This document shows, in pieces, positions 24,755-31,981 of a stretch of DNA of 64,000 bases. Each line of letters starts with the position of its first letter. The stretch's first letter is position 1. The stretch covers positions 35,146 to 99,145 of the forward strand of contig NZ_BCXB01000019.1 in NCBI RefSeq assembly GCF_001894885.1, in the 5' to 3' direction. The notes under the pieces were generated by a model, which was given only the letters and a program-made list of their open reading frames with translations, had not been told where the DNA came from and did no database searches. Source of the DNA: Rhodococcus marinonascens NBRC 14363 (GTDB lineage Bacteria > Actinomycetota > Actinomycetes > Mycobacteriales > Mycobacteriaceae). The translations under genes were made by a program, and so were the position numbers.

Positions 24755-25831
24755 TCAGGATGGGATGAGTGATACCTTGACCGATTCGGTGCCGGCGGCT
24801 ACCAGTTCGAGCCCCTTTTGAAACTCGGTCAGTGGTAGCTGGTGGCTGCAGATCTTGTCCATCGGCAGTACACCCGACTCGAGCATTCGGATGGCTGCGG
24901 GCCAGCAATGTGGGCCGAGGTGCGCGCCGCGAACGTCGAGTTCCTTGTCGTCGCTGATGATGCTCCAGTCGACGGTGACATCACTGCCGAAGACGCCGTA
25001 CTCGACGTAGGTTCCCAGTTTGCGCAAGAGGTTCAGTCCCTGCGGTACCGCCGAGGGGTGGCCGGTGCCTTCGAGATAGACATCGGCTCCGTAGCCGTCA
25101 GTGAGATCCATGACGATCTTCTTTGCGTCTTCGTCGCGGATGTTGATTACGATGTCCGCTCCGCAATCCTTCGCGAGCTCGAGCTTTTCAGGTGCCAAGT
25201 CCAACGCGATGACATGAGCAGGATTCTTCGCCCGCGCACCGGCGACCATGCCGAGCCCGATGGGGCCGCACCCCGCGACCACGACGACATCGTCGAAGGT
25301 GATGCCGGCACGCTCGACGGCGTGGAGCGAGCACGACAGTGGCTCGGCAAAGGCTGCGTGCGCCGGCGGGAGTTCCTTGGAGATCTTGTACACGAGTGCC
25401 TCGACCGGATAGACCATGTACTTCGCCATGGCGCCCGGCGTGCGGCGCTTGAATCCGTAGAGATCGTGTGGCTTGCACATGTGATATTGCCCCCGCACGC
25501 AGTACCGGCACTTCCAGCAGGGGACGATCTGCTCAGACACCACTCGATCGCCGACCTGGACTCCCCACCGGGCAGCACCCTCGTCGTCGATCAGCACGAT
25601 CTCGCCGACGAACTCGTGGCCGGGTATCACCTCGGTCTCCGCCCACGCCGGCCGGTTCTCGTCGCCCCAAAACTTGGCGGCACCGTGATAGCACTTCAGA
25701 TCGCTCGCGCAGATGCCGACGGCCTCCACCCGCACGAGTGCCTCGCCAGGGCCCGGTACCGGCACTGGTACGTCCTCGAGTCGGTAGTCCTCGGGGCCAT
25801 GACAGATCACTGCCTGCATAGTTTCCGACAT
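24755..25831 (-). CDS. Zinc-dependent alcohol dehydrogenase, polyol type (erythritol/threitol DH-like)
   Basis: The 358-residue medium-chain dehydrogenase has the catalytic zinc ligands (GICASDLKCYHG, GHEFVGEI), the structural zinc cysteines (CWKCRYCVRGQYHMC) and the NAD fold (VVVAGCGPIGLGMVAGARA, then IALDLAPEKLELAK). An aspartate ends the second strand (ALDLA), favouring NAD. It oxidises a secondary alcohol of a sugar alcohol to a ketose. An insertion around residues 55-62 (KFWGDENRPAW) recalls erythritol/L-threitol dehydrogenases of mycobacteria. It is the first gene of the minus-strand operon, divergent from the SorC regulator. Confidence 0.9.
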   Translation of the reverse strand: MSETMQAVICHGPEDYRLEDVPVPVPGPGEALVRVEAVGICASDLKCYHGAAKFWGDENRPAWAETEVIPGHEFVGEIVLIDDEGAARWGVQVGDRVVSEQIVPCWKCRYCVRGQYHMCKPHDLYGFKRRTPGAMAKYMVYPVEALVYKISKELPPAHAAFAEPLSCSLHAVERAGITFDDVVVVAGCGPIGLGMVAGARAKNPAHVIALDLAPEKLELAKDCGADIVINIRDEDAKKIVMDLTDGYGADVYLEGTGHPSAVPQGLNLLRKLGTYVEYGVFGSDVTVDWSIISDDKELDVRGAHLGPHCWPAAIRMLESGVLPMDKICSHQLPLTEFQKGLELVAAGTESVKVSLIPS

Positions 25832-25954
25832 CGATTCTCCCTAACTTCTACTGAACGTCCCGAGGACTGGGCGTCTGAATGACCGGGCTTCCGGACGCCA
25901 CGCGCATCCGAATTGCCGAGCGCACATGTGTCGACAGTCACACTAATGAGAGCG

Positions 25955-25968
25955 TACACATATGTCCA
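25955..25968. promoter_or_regulatory. Candidate operator centred on CATATG in the divergent promoter
   Basis: TACACATATGTCCA lies between the dehydrogenase (start 25831) and the regulator (start 26026). It resembles the perfect palindrome TGCTCATATGAGCA at 34181 upstream of the second polyol operon. A second half-palindrome GCACATGTGTCGAC lies at about 25922. Binding by the SorC-family protein is inference. Confidence 0.35.
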
Positions 25969-26025
25969 GAACGAATGTGCATTGAAAACTTAGCCGACAC
26001 AGATGTTCAATGGAATACTGTGGCG

Positions 26026-27018
26026 ATGAAAAACAGCAGCTCGGACGGCGCTGCGCCGCGACCGACGCCCGTCGAGAACGGTCACTTCGAGCCCTCGTTG
26101 CTCTATACCGCCGCGAAGATGTACTACGAGGAGGACGCGACCCAGGCCGAGGTCGCCCAGAAACTCGGCACCAGTCGCGCAACCATCAGCCGTTTTCTGT
26201 CGGAGGCACGTCGGCAGGGCATCGTACGGATCGAGGTGCGCGAACCGCGGCAACACGATCACGGCGACCTGGCCGCCGAACTGGCAGCCGAGCTCGGCCT
26301 GCACCGTGTCTACTTGACCGCCCCGCTGCCGTCGTCGAAATCGACCGAGGACGTGATGGGTAGCTACCTCGCGCCGGCGGTGTCGCAGGCACTGACCGCG
26401 GTCGGATTGGTGCCCGGCGACGTGCTGCTCGTGTCCTCGGGACGGACCGTGTACGAGGTCGCCCAGTTCGATCTCGAGCGCATTCCGGGCGTGCTGGTCG
26501 CGCCCACCGTCGGAGGGAACGATCAGCCCGAGGAGTGGTATCAGACGAACGAGATCACCCGGTTGATCTCGAACAAACTCGCCGGGCGACCGAACTACTT
26601 GTTTGCACCTGCGCTTCCCGGCCCCGACCTGTACACCACGCTGCGCGCCGATCCGGCGATCCAACGCGTACTGGAGTTGTGGCCGCAGGCGAAATGTGCG
26701 CTGATGGGCGTCGGCGCACCGCCTTTGCTGCGTGCAAATATCCCGAGATTCGTCCCGACGACCTCGTCGACGTTGCGCGAGGCGGTCGGAGATGTGTGCT
26801 CGAGATTTTACAATCGTGACGGCGAGCCCGTCGACTTTCCTGGTTCGGAACGATTGATCGCGATCGAACTCGCTGTTCTGCAGCAGGTCCCGGTGGGCAT
26901 TGCGGTCGCGGTCGGGGCTGAAAAGGTTGCACCCGTCCTTGCCGGGGCCCGTGCCCGGTACTTCAATCAGCTCGTCACCGACCCGCTGACCGCGCAACAG
27001 CTGCTGGATGGCAGCTGA
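26026..27018 (+). CDS. SorC/DeoR-family sugar-binding transcriptional regulator
   Basis: ATG 26026 is chosen because the winged-helix region follows closely; the longer open frame upstream covers the promoter. The 330-residue protein has a helix-turn-helix at about residues 35-65 (DATQAEVAQKLGTSRATISRFLSEARRQG) and a large effector domain (GDVLLVSSGRTVYEVAQF, VAPTVGGNDQP, CALMGVGAPP) related to sugar phosphate isomerases. SorC proteins such as EryD of Brucella and DeoR of Bacillus bind phosphorylated sugars. It is divergent from the transporter/dehydrogenase operon and co-directional with the SDR, so it likely controls both. Confidence 0.92.
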   Translation: MKNSSSDGAAPRPTPVENGHFEPSLLYTAAKMYYEEDATQAEVAQKLGTSRATISRFLSEARRQGIVRIEVREPRQHDHGDLAAELAAELGLHRVYLTAPLPSSKSTEDVMGSYLAPAVSQALTAVGLVPGDVLLVSSGRTVYEVAQFDLERIPGVLVAPTVGGNDQPEEWYQTNEITRLISNKLAGRPNYLFAPALPGPDLYTTLRADPAIQRVLELWPQAKCALMGVGAPPLLRANIPRFVPTTSSTLREAVGDVCSRFYNRDGEPVDFPGSERLIAIELAVLQQVPVGIAVAVGAEKVAPVLAGARARYFNQLVTDPLTAQQLLDGS

Positions 27019-27040
27019 ACTCGAGCCCGGAGGTACACCC

Positions 27041-27808
27041 ATGACCGACCCCATGTTTCGGCTCGACGGAAAGCGCGTGCTCGTCACCGGGGCGTCGAAA
27101 GGAATCGGCGCGGACATCGCGGCGACCTTCGCGGCCGCGGGCGCTACGCTGATCCTCTCCGGTCGAGACCGAAACGCCCTCGGCGAACTGGCTCGACTTC
27201 TGCAGTCCGAGCACGGTATCCGGGTCGCGTGGCTGGCAGTCGACCTTTCCGAAACCGACGGACCGATTCGGTTGGCCACCGAAGCCGGTTCGATGTTCGG
27301 CGGTCTGGACGTGCTGGTCAACAACGCGGGAATTTCACACCCCGAGATGGTCGCCGACCTTACCTCCGCCAACTTCGATGACGTGCTGAACGTCAACCTG
27401 CGTGCACCTGCACTGCTGGGTGCCGCCGTGGGCGAGGCCATGGCGCAGGCGGGCGGCGGCTCCATCGTGGCGGTGGCCTCCGCGGCGGCTCTGCGTGCGT
27501 TGCCTGAGCACTACGCGTACTGCACCTCGAAGGCGGGGCTAGTCATGGCCACCAAGGTTCTTGCGCTGGAACTGGGACCGCGCGGAGTCCGGGCAAATTC
27601 AGTGTGCCCCACCGTCGTTCTCACCGAAATGGGCACCAAGGTATGGGGTGACGAGGCGAAGGCCGCACCCATGTTGGGCCGCATCCCACTGGGCCGGTTC
27701 GCGATTCCGAACGAGGTCTCCGCAACCGCGCTCTGGCTTGCCTCCGATGCCGCGTCGATGATCAACGGGGTCGACATTCCGGTCGATGGTGGCTTTTGCG
27801 TGAGTTGA
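27041..27808 (+). CDS. SDR-family oxidoreductase, polyol/sugar alcohol type
   Basis: ATG 27041 has GGAGG seven bases before it. The 255-residue protein shows TGASKGIG (cofactor loop), NNAG, a catalytic Ser region (VAVASAAALRALPEHYAYCTSKAG) with the YxxxK pair, and a C-terminal NGVDIPVDGG. It lies 22 bases after the regulator, in the same transcript. A second polyol dehydrogenase next to the Zn-enzyme is what a tetritol or multi-polyol locus needs: each diastereomer is oxidised by a different enzyme. D-threitol dehydrogenase of M. smegmatis belongs to this family; the substrate here is inference. Confidence 0.9.
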   Translation: MTDPMFRLDGKRVLVTGASKGIGADIAATFAAAGATLILSGRDRNALGELARLLQSEHGIRVAWLAVDLSETDGPIRLATEAGSMFGGLDVLVNNAGISHPEMVADLTSANFDDVLNVNLRAPALLGAAVGEAMAQAGGGSIVAVASAAALRALPEHYAYCTSKAGLVMATKVLALELGPRGVRANSVCPTVVLTEMGTKVWGDEAKAAPMLGRIPLGRFAIPNEVSATALWLASDAASMINGVDIPVDGGFCVS

Positions 27809-27813
27809 GCCAA

Positions 27814-29292
27814 TCAGCTGAAGCGGGCCAGTCGGTGCATCTGTTCGCGGGTGGAGGGATATAGCTGCAGCCAAGTTTCGTACAACTGGTCGTACCGCTC
27901 GCGGTTCTCCGGATTCGGCGTGATCTCGTTCGCGATCTTGGCCCAATCCGTCTTCGGTGGAACCAGTCCCACGCCGATCGCGGCAAGTAGTCCGTCGCCG
28001 TAGCTGGCCCCGATATTCTGATCGGGTAGTAGTTGGGTGCGGCCAGTGATGTCGCTGAGTGCCTGGGCCCAGATCGGGCTGCGCAACCCGCCCCCAACGC
28101 CGACCACTCTCTCGACCGGCGCATCGGCATTGTCGAACATCTCGAGAATCTGTCTGATTCCGAACGCGATGCCCTCGTAGGACGCACGGAACAGGTGACC
28201 ACGCCCGTGCCGGAGGGTCAGTCCGGCGACCACGCCGCGCGCATCGGGGTCGAACACCGGTGTCCGTTCCCCGGCAAGGTACGGCAGCACCAGCAGTCCG
28301 TCCGATCCGGGAGGAACAGCCGCCGCCTCCTTCATTAGCTCATCGAAAGACACTCCGCCCGTTACCTTTTGCAGCCAATTCGTCAGACTGCCCGCCGTCG
28401 ACGTACCGGCGGCGAGAGCGAATGTACCCTCCTGCACACCGGTGGTGGTCCACAGCGCCGGGTTGGTGTGGAACTTCTCCAGCACCTGCACCAGGAACAT
28501 CGTCGACCCATACATCAACATCAGATCGCCCGGGTGACGGACACCGACGCTGAACGCCTCGGCGTAGGCATCCACGGTGCCCGCAACCACGGGTGTACCC
28601 TCCGGGAGTCCGGTTTCGCTCGCCGCGCGGGCGTGCACGGTGCCGACCACTTCGGCAGGCCACACCAGTCGCGGCAGCGGCAGGCCCGCGAGGATGCGTT
28701 CGGCCCAGTCCCCATTCCAGCGGAAATCCCGAATCGAGTACAGCGGATCGCACTGACTCGCGGTGTGGTGGTCCTGGATGTACTCGCCGGTCAGTTTCGC
28801 GGCGATGTACGAGTTGGAGCCGTACCACCTATGTGCCCGTGCGAAGACGTCCGGCTCGTTCTTCCGCACCCATTCGATCTTCGGACCGACCGCTTGACTG
28901 GTCAGTGCCTTGCCCCCGCGGGTCAGAATGTCGTCCGCTCCCAATAATTCGGTGAGCTCACCGATCTCGACGGAAGCCCGGCTATCGATGCCGTACAGGA
29001 TTGCGGGCCGAACCGGGGACCCGTTCTCGTCGCACAACACCAGGCAGGGGCCCACCCCGCTCACACATATTCCCGCGATGCGCGAACCCGGTGGCCGGCT
29101 GTCGACCAAGGTTCTGCTGATCTGACAGACATCTGCCCACCAGGTCTTCTCCGCATCCACCTCCGCCCAACCCGGCTGTGGCAGGGACATCTCGTGGGGG
29201 ATTTGATGGGACGCTACAACCACGCCATCCGGCGTGACCAGCACACCCTTGCTGCTTCCCGTTCCCATGTCGATACCGACGAGCAGGTTCAC
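27814..29292 (-). CDS. FGGY-family carbohydrate kinase
   Basis: The GTG at 29292 starts the conserved VNLLVGIDMGTGSSKGVLV. The 492-residue protein has both FGGY domains: the substrate region with WAEVDAEKTWWAD, and the C-terminal signature (YEGIAFGIRQILEMFDN, VGGGLRSPIWAQALSDITG). It phosphorylates a polyol or ketose with ATP; relatives include xylulokinase and erythritol kinase EryA. It converges on the SDR with five bases between stops. Two 20-base direct repeats just upstream (29309-29354) may regulate it. Having both this and the DhaK-type kinase suggests two substrates or two routes. Confidence 0.9.
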   Translation of the reverse strand: MNLLVGIDMGTGSSKGVLVTPDGVVVASHQIPHEMSLPQPGWAEVDAEKTWWADVCQISRTLVDSRPPGSRIAGICVSGVGPCLVLCDENGSPVRPAILYGIDSRASVEIGELTELLGADDILTRGGKALTSQAVGPKIEWVRKNEPDVFARAHRWYGSNSYIAAKLTGEYIQDHHTASQCDPLYSIRDFRWNGDWAERILAGLPLPRLVWPAEVVGTVHARAASETGLPEGTPVVAGTVDAYAEAFSVGVRHPGDLMLMYGSTMFLVQVLEKFHTNPALWTTTGVQEGTFALAAGTSTAGSLTNWLQKVTGGVSFDELMKEAAAVPPGSDGLLVLPYLAGERTPVFDPDARGVVAGLTLRHGRGHLFRASYEGIAFGIRQILEMFDNADAPVERVVGVGGGLRSPIWAQALSDITGRTQLLPDQNIGASYGDGLLAAIGVGLVPPKTDWAKIANEITPNPENRERYDQLYETWLQLYPSTREQMHRLARFS

Positions 29293-29308
29293 GTCAGTCA
29301 GCCTCTCT

Positions 29309-29354
29309 GTCGGACCAATCGCTGGGACCAATCGGTCGGACCAATCGCTGGGAC
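29309..29354. repeat. 20-base direct repeat upstream of the FGGY kinase
   Basis: GTCGGACCAATCGCTGGGAC occurs at 29309-29328 and 29335-29354 (period 26), ending 17 bases upstream of the kinase GTG on its transcribed side; GGACCAATCGGTC between them is a third partial copy. They lie in the leader or promoter and could be tandem activator sites or a simple slippage product. Confidence 0.7.
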
Positions 29355-29540
29355 AGTTCGTTGATGCCGGCGAGGAACCCGGGAGAGCGACCGGCGAGCC
29401 CCAGTCTCGTAACTCTCGACTGCCCGTCACACTACCGCGACCGGTACCTCGATGAGCGTCGAAGAAGCCCACTACCAGCTGAAGCGCATTCGCGCGTGAC
29501 GATTCAGTCTCGACGCACAGAGATGAAATATGTTGCTTGC

Positions 29541-29593
29541 CGGTCAGTGTCGGCTGGCGCCGACGTTGTCGGTCAGTGTCGGCTGGCGCCGAC
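29541..29593. repeat. Two 24-base direct repeats, each able to form a hairpin
   Basis: CGGTCAGTGTCGGCTGGCGCCGAC occurs at 29541-29564 and 29570-29593. Each copy contains GTCGGC-TGGC-GCCGAC, a perfect 6-base stem. The right copy overlaps the last codons of the CDF transporter (stop at 29573). It could act as its terminator or be a short intergenic repeat family member. Confidence 0.75.
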
Positions 29594-30637
29594 CGCGTTG
29601 TGTGCTGGATAGGCGTGGACGAGCGCGGTGGAGAGTTTCGGCACTGTGTGGGTGAGGGTGTGTTCGGCCTCGTGCGCCAACCGGTGCGCGTCGGCCAGGC
29701 TCGTGTCGGGGCCGATGTCGAGTTCGACATCAGCGTGCAGCCGATGCCCGATCCACCGCATCCGCACACTGCGCACACTCCGCACCCCGGGCTCGGCGGA
29801 CAGCGACCGTTCGGCAGCATCGACGAGTTCGGGATCGACGCCGTCCATCAGACGTCGGAGCACATCCCGCGCCGCGGTACGCAGAATCGCCAGGATCGCC
29901 ACTGTGATGGCCAGTCCGATGATCGGGTCCGCGAGCGGAAAACCGAGCGCAACTCCACCGGCGCCGAACACCACGGCCAGCGAAGTGAATCCGTCTGCGC
30001 GGGCATGTAATCCGTCGGCAACCAGCGCAGCTGAGCCAATCTGACGACCGACCCTGACGCGATATCCGGCCACGAGCTCGTTGCCGAGAAATCCGACGAA
30101 CCCAGCGACCGCGACCCAGCCCAGGTGCTCGATCGGGATCGGATTGATCAGCCGCCGCACCGCTTCGACCCCGGCTATCACCGCCGAGAGGGCGATCATC
30201 GCGACCACGAACAATCCGGCCAGATCCTCGGCCCGCCCGAACCCGTAGGTGTAGCGGCGGGTGGCCGCCCGCCGCCCGAGCGCGAACGCTATCCACAGCG
30301 GGATCGCGGTCAGGGCGTCGGAAAAGTTGTGTACTGTGTCGGCCAGCAACGCCACCGAACCGGAAACGGTCACGATCGCGAGTTGAGCGATCGCGGTGAT
30401 GCCGAGGACTACGAGGCTGATTTTGACAGCCCGGATACCGATGGCGCTGGACTCGAGGGCGTCGTCGACGCTGTCGGCCGCGTCGTGACTGTGGGGGGCG
30501 AATACCTCACGAACTGCCGCTCCGATCCGGCCACCGCGCCCGTGACCGTGACCGTGCCCGCGCCCGTGACCGTGCCCGTGCCCGTGCCCGTGCCCGTGAC
30601 CGTGGTCGGGCGCGACAGGGTTCGGTGTGCGACTCAT
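29573..30637 (-). CDS. Cation diffusion facilitator (metal efflux) with His-rich N-terminus
   Basis: The 354-residue membrane protein has an extreme histidine-glycine run at about residues 12-34 (alternating HG with a few RG) followed by six membrane segments. Metal-site motifs are present: DTVHNFSDAL in helix 2 and DGLHARADGFTS in helix 5. The C-terminal domain (RSVRMRWIGHRLHADVELDI) is the usual ferredoxin-like cytoplasmic dimer. It exports Zn, Co or similar divalent ions. ATG 30637 overlaps the stop of the ArsR gene (ATGA). The last codons lie inside a repeat. Confidence 0.93.
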   Translation of the reverse strand: MSRTPNPVAPDHGHGHGHGHGHGHGRGHGHGHGRGGRIGAAVREVFAPHSHDAADSVDDALESSAIGIRAVKISLVVLGITAIAQLAIVTVSGSVALLADTVHNFSDALTAIPLWIAFALGRRAATRRYTYGFGRAEDLAGLFVVAMIALSAVIAGVEAVRRLINPIPIEHLGWVAVAGFVGFLGNELVAGYRVRVGRQIGSAALVADGLHARADGFTSLAVVFGAGGVALGFPLADPIIGLAITVAILAILRTAARDVLRRLMDGVDPELVDAAERSLSAEPGVRSVRSVRMRWIGHRLHADVELDIGPDTSLADAHRLAHEAEHTLTHTVPKLSTALVHAYPAHNAVGASRH

Positions 30638-31056
30638 GCCGGATGCTCCGCAACGCGACCCGGCGGCGCCGTTGTATCGGACTCTCGATGCAGACTGCGC
30701 AGATCGTCGCTGGTGCGATGATGTCCGGGAATGCCAGGCCCGGCATGCTCGGCATTGAACACCGCGTCGGTGACCAGTTGGCGAATGTGTTCGTTTTCCA
30801 GGCGGTAGATCACCTGGGTGCCCTCTTTTCGGGAGCGGACCAGCCGGGACATCCGAAGTTTCGCGAGATGCTGCGACACCGAGGGCCCAGGCTTTCCGAC
30901 ATGCTCGGCGAGGTCATTGACCGACAACTCCCTGCCAGCCAATGCCCACAACATCTGCACCCGAGTCGAATCGGACAGCATGCGAAACACCCCTACAACC
31001 AGATCGACCTGGTCATCCGGCAACCTCCGCCGAGAACTAGTAGTATCTGCATTCAT
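30634..31056 (-). CDS. ArsR/SmtB-family metal-sensing repressor
   Basis: The 140-residue protein has a winged helix (FRMLSDSTRVQMLWALAGRELSVNDLAEHVGKPGPSVSQHLAKL) and a C-terminal histidine-containing region (NEHIRQLVTDAVFNAEHAG, then PGHHRTSDD) that could bind metal in the alpha5 style. It is translationally coupled to the CDF exporter, so it should repress the pair until metal binds. Start ATG 31056 is chosen from the family-like beginning; the start codon lies inside an inverted repeat that is probably the operator. Confidence 0.9.
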   Translation of the reverse strand: MNADTTSSRRRLPDDQVDLVVGVFRMLSDSTRVQMLWALAGRELSVNDLAEHVGKPGPSVSQHLAKLRMSRLVRSRKEGTQVIYRLENEHIRQLVTDAVFNAEHAGPGIPGHHRTSDDLRSLHRESDTTAPPGRVAEHPA

Positions 31057-31064
31057 GCGCAGAT
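31045..31064. promoter_or_regulatory. Probable ArsR operator overlapping the start codon
   Basis: ATCTGC and GCAGAT form an inverted repeat with an 8-base spacer that contains the ArsR start codon (CAT at 31054-31056 on the plus strand). Flanking bases extend it as TAGTATCTGC and GCGCAGATAATA. The layout suggests a leaderless or very short-leader transcript repressed by its own product. Confidence 0.5.
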
Positions 31065-31179
31065 AATACCATCGAGACGGTCTCATCGTCACTGGTCGGA
31101 CGAGCTTTCTAATGACGCCGAGTTCGAGAAATCCAGCGGTCGCAACGAGCACACATCGTGGAAGCTGCTCTGTCGGTAC

Positions 31180-31953
31180 TCACCAGATCGTGTAGCCGCC
31201 GTCGGCAACGAGGACGGATCCGGTGATGAAACTGGCGGCGTCGCTGGCGAGAAAGACGACGCTGGGTGCGATCTCCTCGGGCATCGCAAACCGCTGCTGG
31301 GGCGCGTCGTCGACCCAGTACCGCTTGAAATCAGGATTATCGACGGGTGACAGCGGGGTCTTCACGTAGCCCGGCGCCAATGCGTTGACGCGGATACCGA
31401 GGGGTGCCCACTCGCCGGCGAGCGATTTGGTGAGGTGGTGCACGGCTGCTTTCGATGCGTTGTAGGCGGGCTGCATCTGCGGTCGATTGACGATGATGCC
31501 CGACATCGAGCCAATGTTGACGACTGATCCGCTGCCACGCTCGCGCATGTGTGCACCCACGGCGATGCTGCAGTTCCACAGCGCTTTGACGTTGAGGTCG
31601 AACACATAGTCCCACTGTTCCTCGGTGACGTCCCAAGAGTCGTTGTGGAATCCGGTGCCTGCGTTGTTGACCAGGATGTCGATGTGTCCGAGCGCGTCGA
31701 TCGCCTCCGTCGTCATGCGCTCGACATCGTCATGAGAAGTGACGTCCGCGGCTATCGACGCGAATTCGTATCCCTTCGAAGCTGCTTCGGCAACCACCTC
31801 CTTGTTGCGCTGCGCGCTGCGTCCTGCGATGGCGACGCGTGCGCCGGCATCGGCGAGACCGAGTGCGAACGCGCGGCCGAGGCCCTGATTTCCGCCGGTG
31901 ACCAGGGCGGTCCGTCCGGTCAGGTCGAACGGTGAGGGAGTTGTACCAGTCAT
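31180..31953 (-). CDS. SDR-family oxidoreductase (second polyol operon)
   Basis: ATG 31953 follows GGAAGGAAC. The 257-residue protein shows TGGNQGLG, NNAGTG, the catalytic set around NIGSMSGIIVNRPQMQPAYNASKAA, APGYVKTPL and a C-terminal SVLVADGGYTIW. The closing motif and length resemble gluconate/mannitol/arabinitol-type SDRs. It lies 28 bases after xylulokinase in the same direction and should convert a polyol to the ketose that the kinase uses. Confidence 0.9.
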   Translation of the reverse strand: MTGTTPSPFDLTGRTALVTGGNQGLGRAFALGLADAGARVAIAGRSAQRNKEVVAEAASKGYEFASIAADVTSHDDVERMTTEAIDALGHIDILVNNAGTGFHNDSWDVTEEQWDYVFDLNVKALWNCSIAVGAHMRERGSGSVVNIGSMSGIIVNRPQMQPAYNASKAAVHHLTKSLAGEWAPLGIRVNALAPGYVKTPLSPVDNPDFKRYWVDDAPQQRFAMPEEIAPSVVFLASDAASFITGSVLVADGGYTIW

Positions 31954-31981
31954 GGGTTGTTCCTTCCGAGGAGTCTGCTCA

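Noticed and set aside
30525..30600. Short CGTGCC repeats that might be a CRISPR-like or minisatellite array
   Set aside because: They encode the His-Gly run of the CDF exporter and have no spacers.
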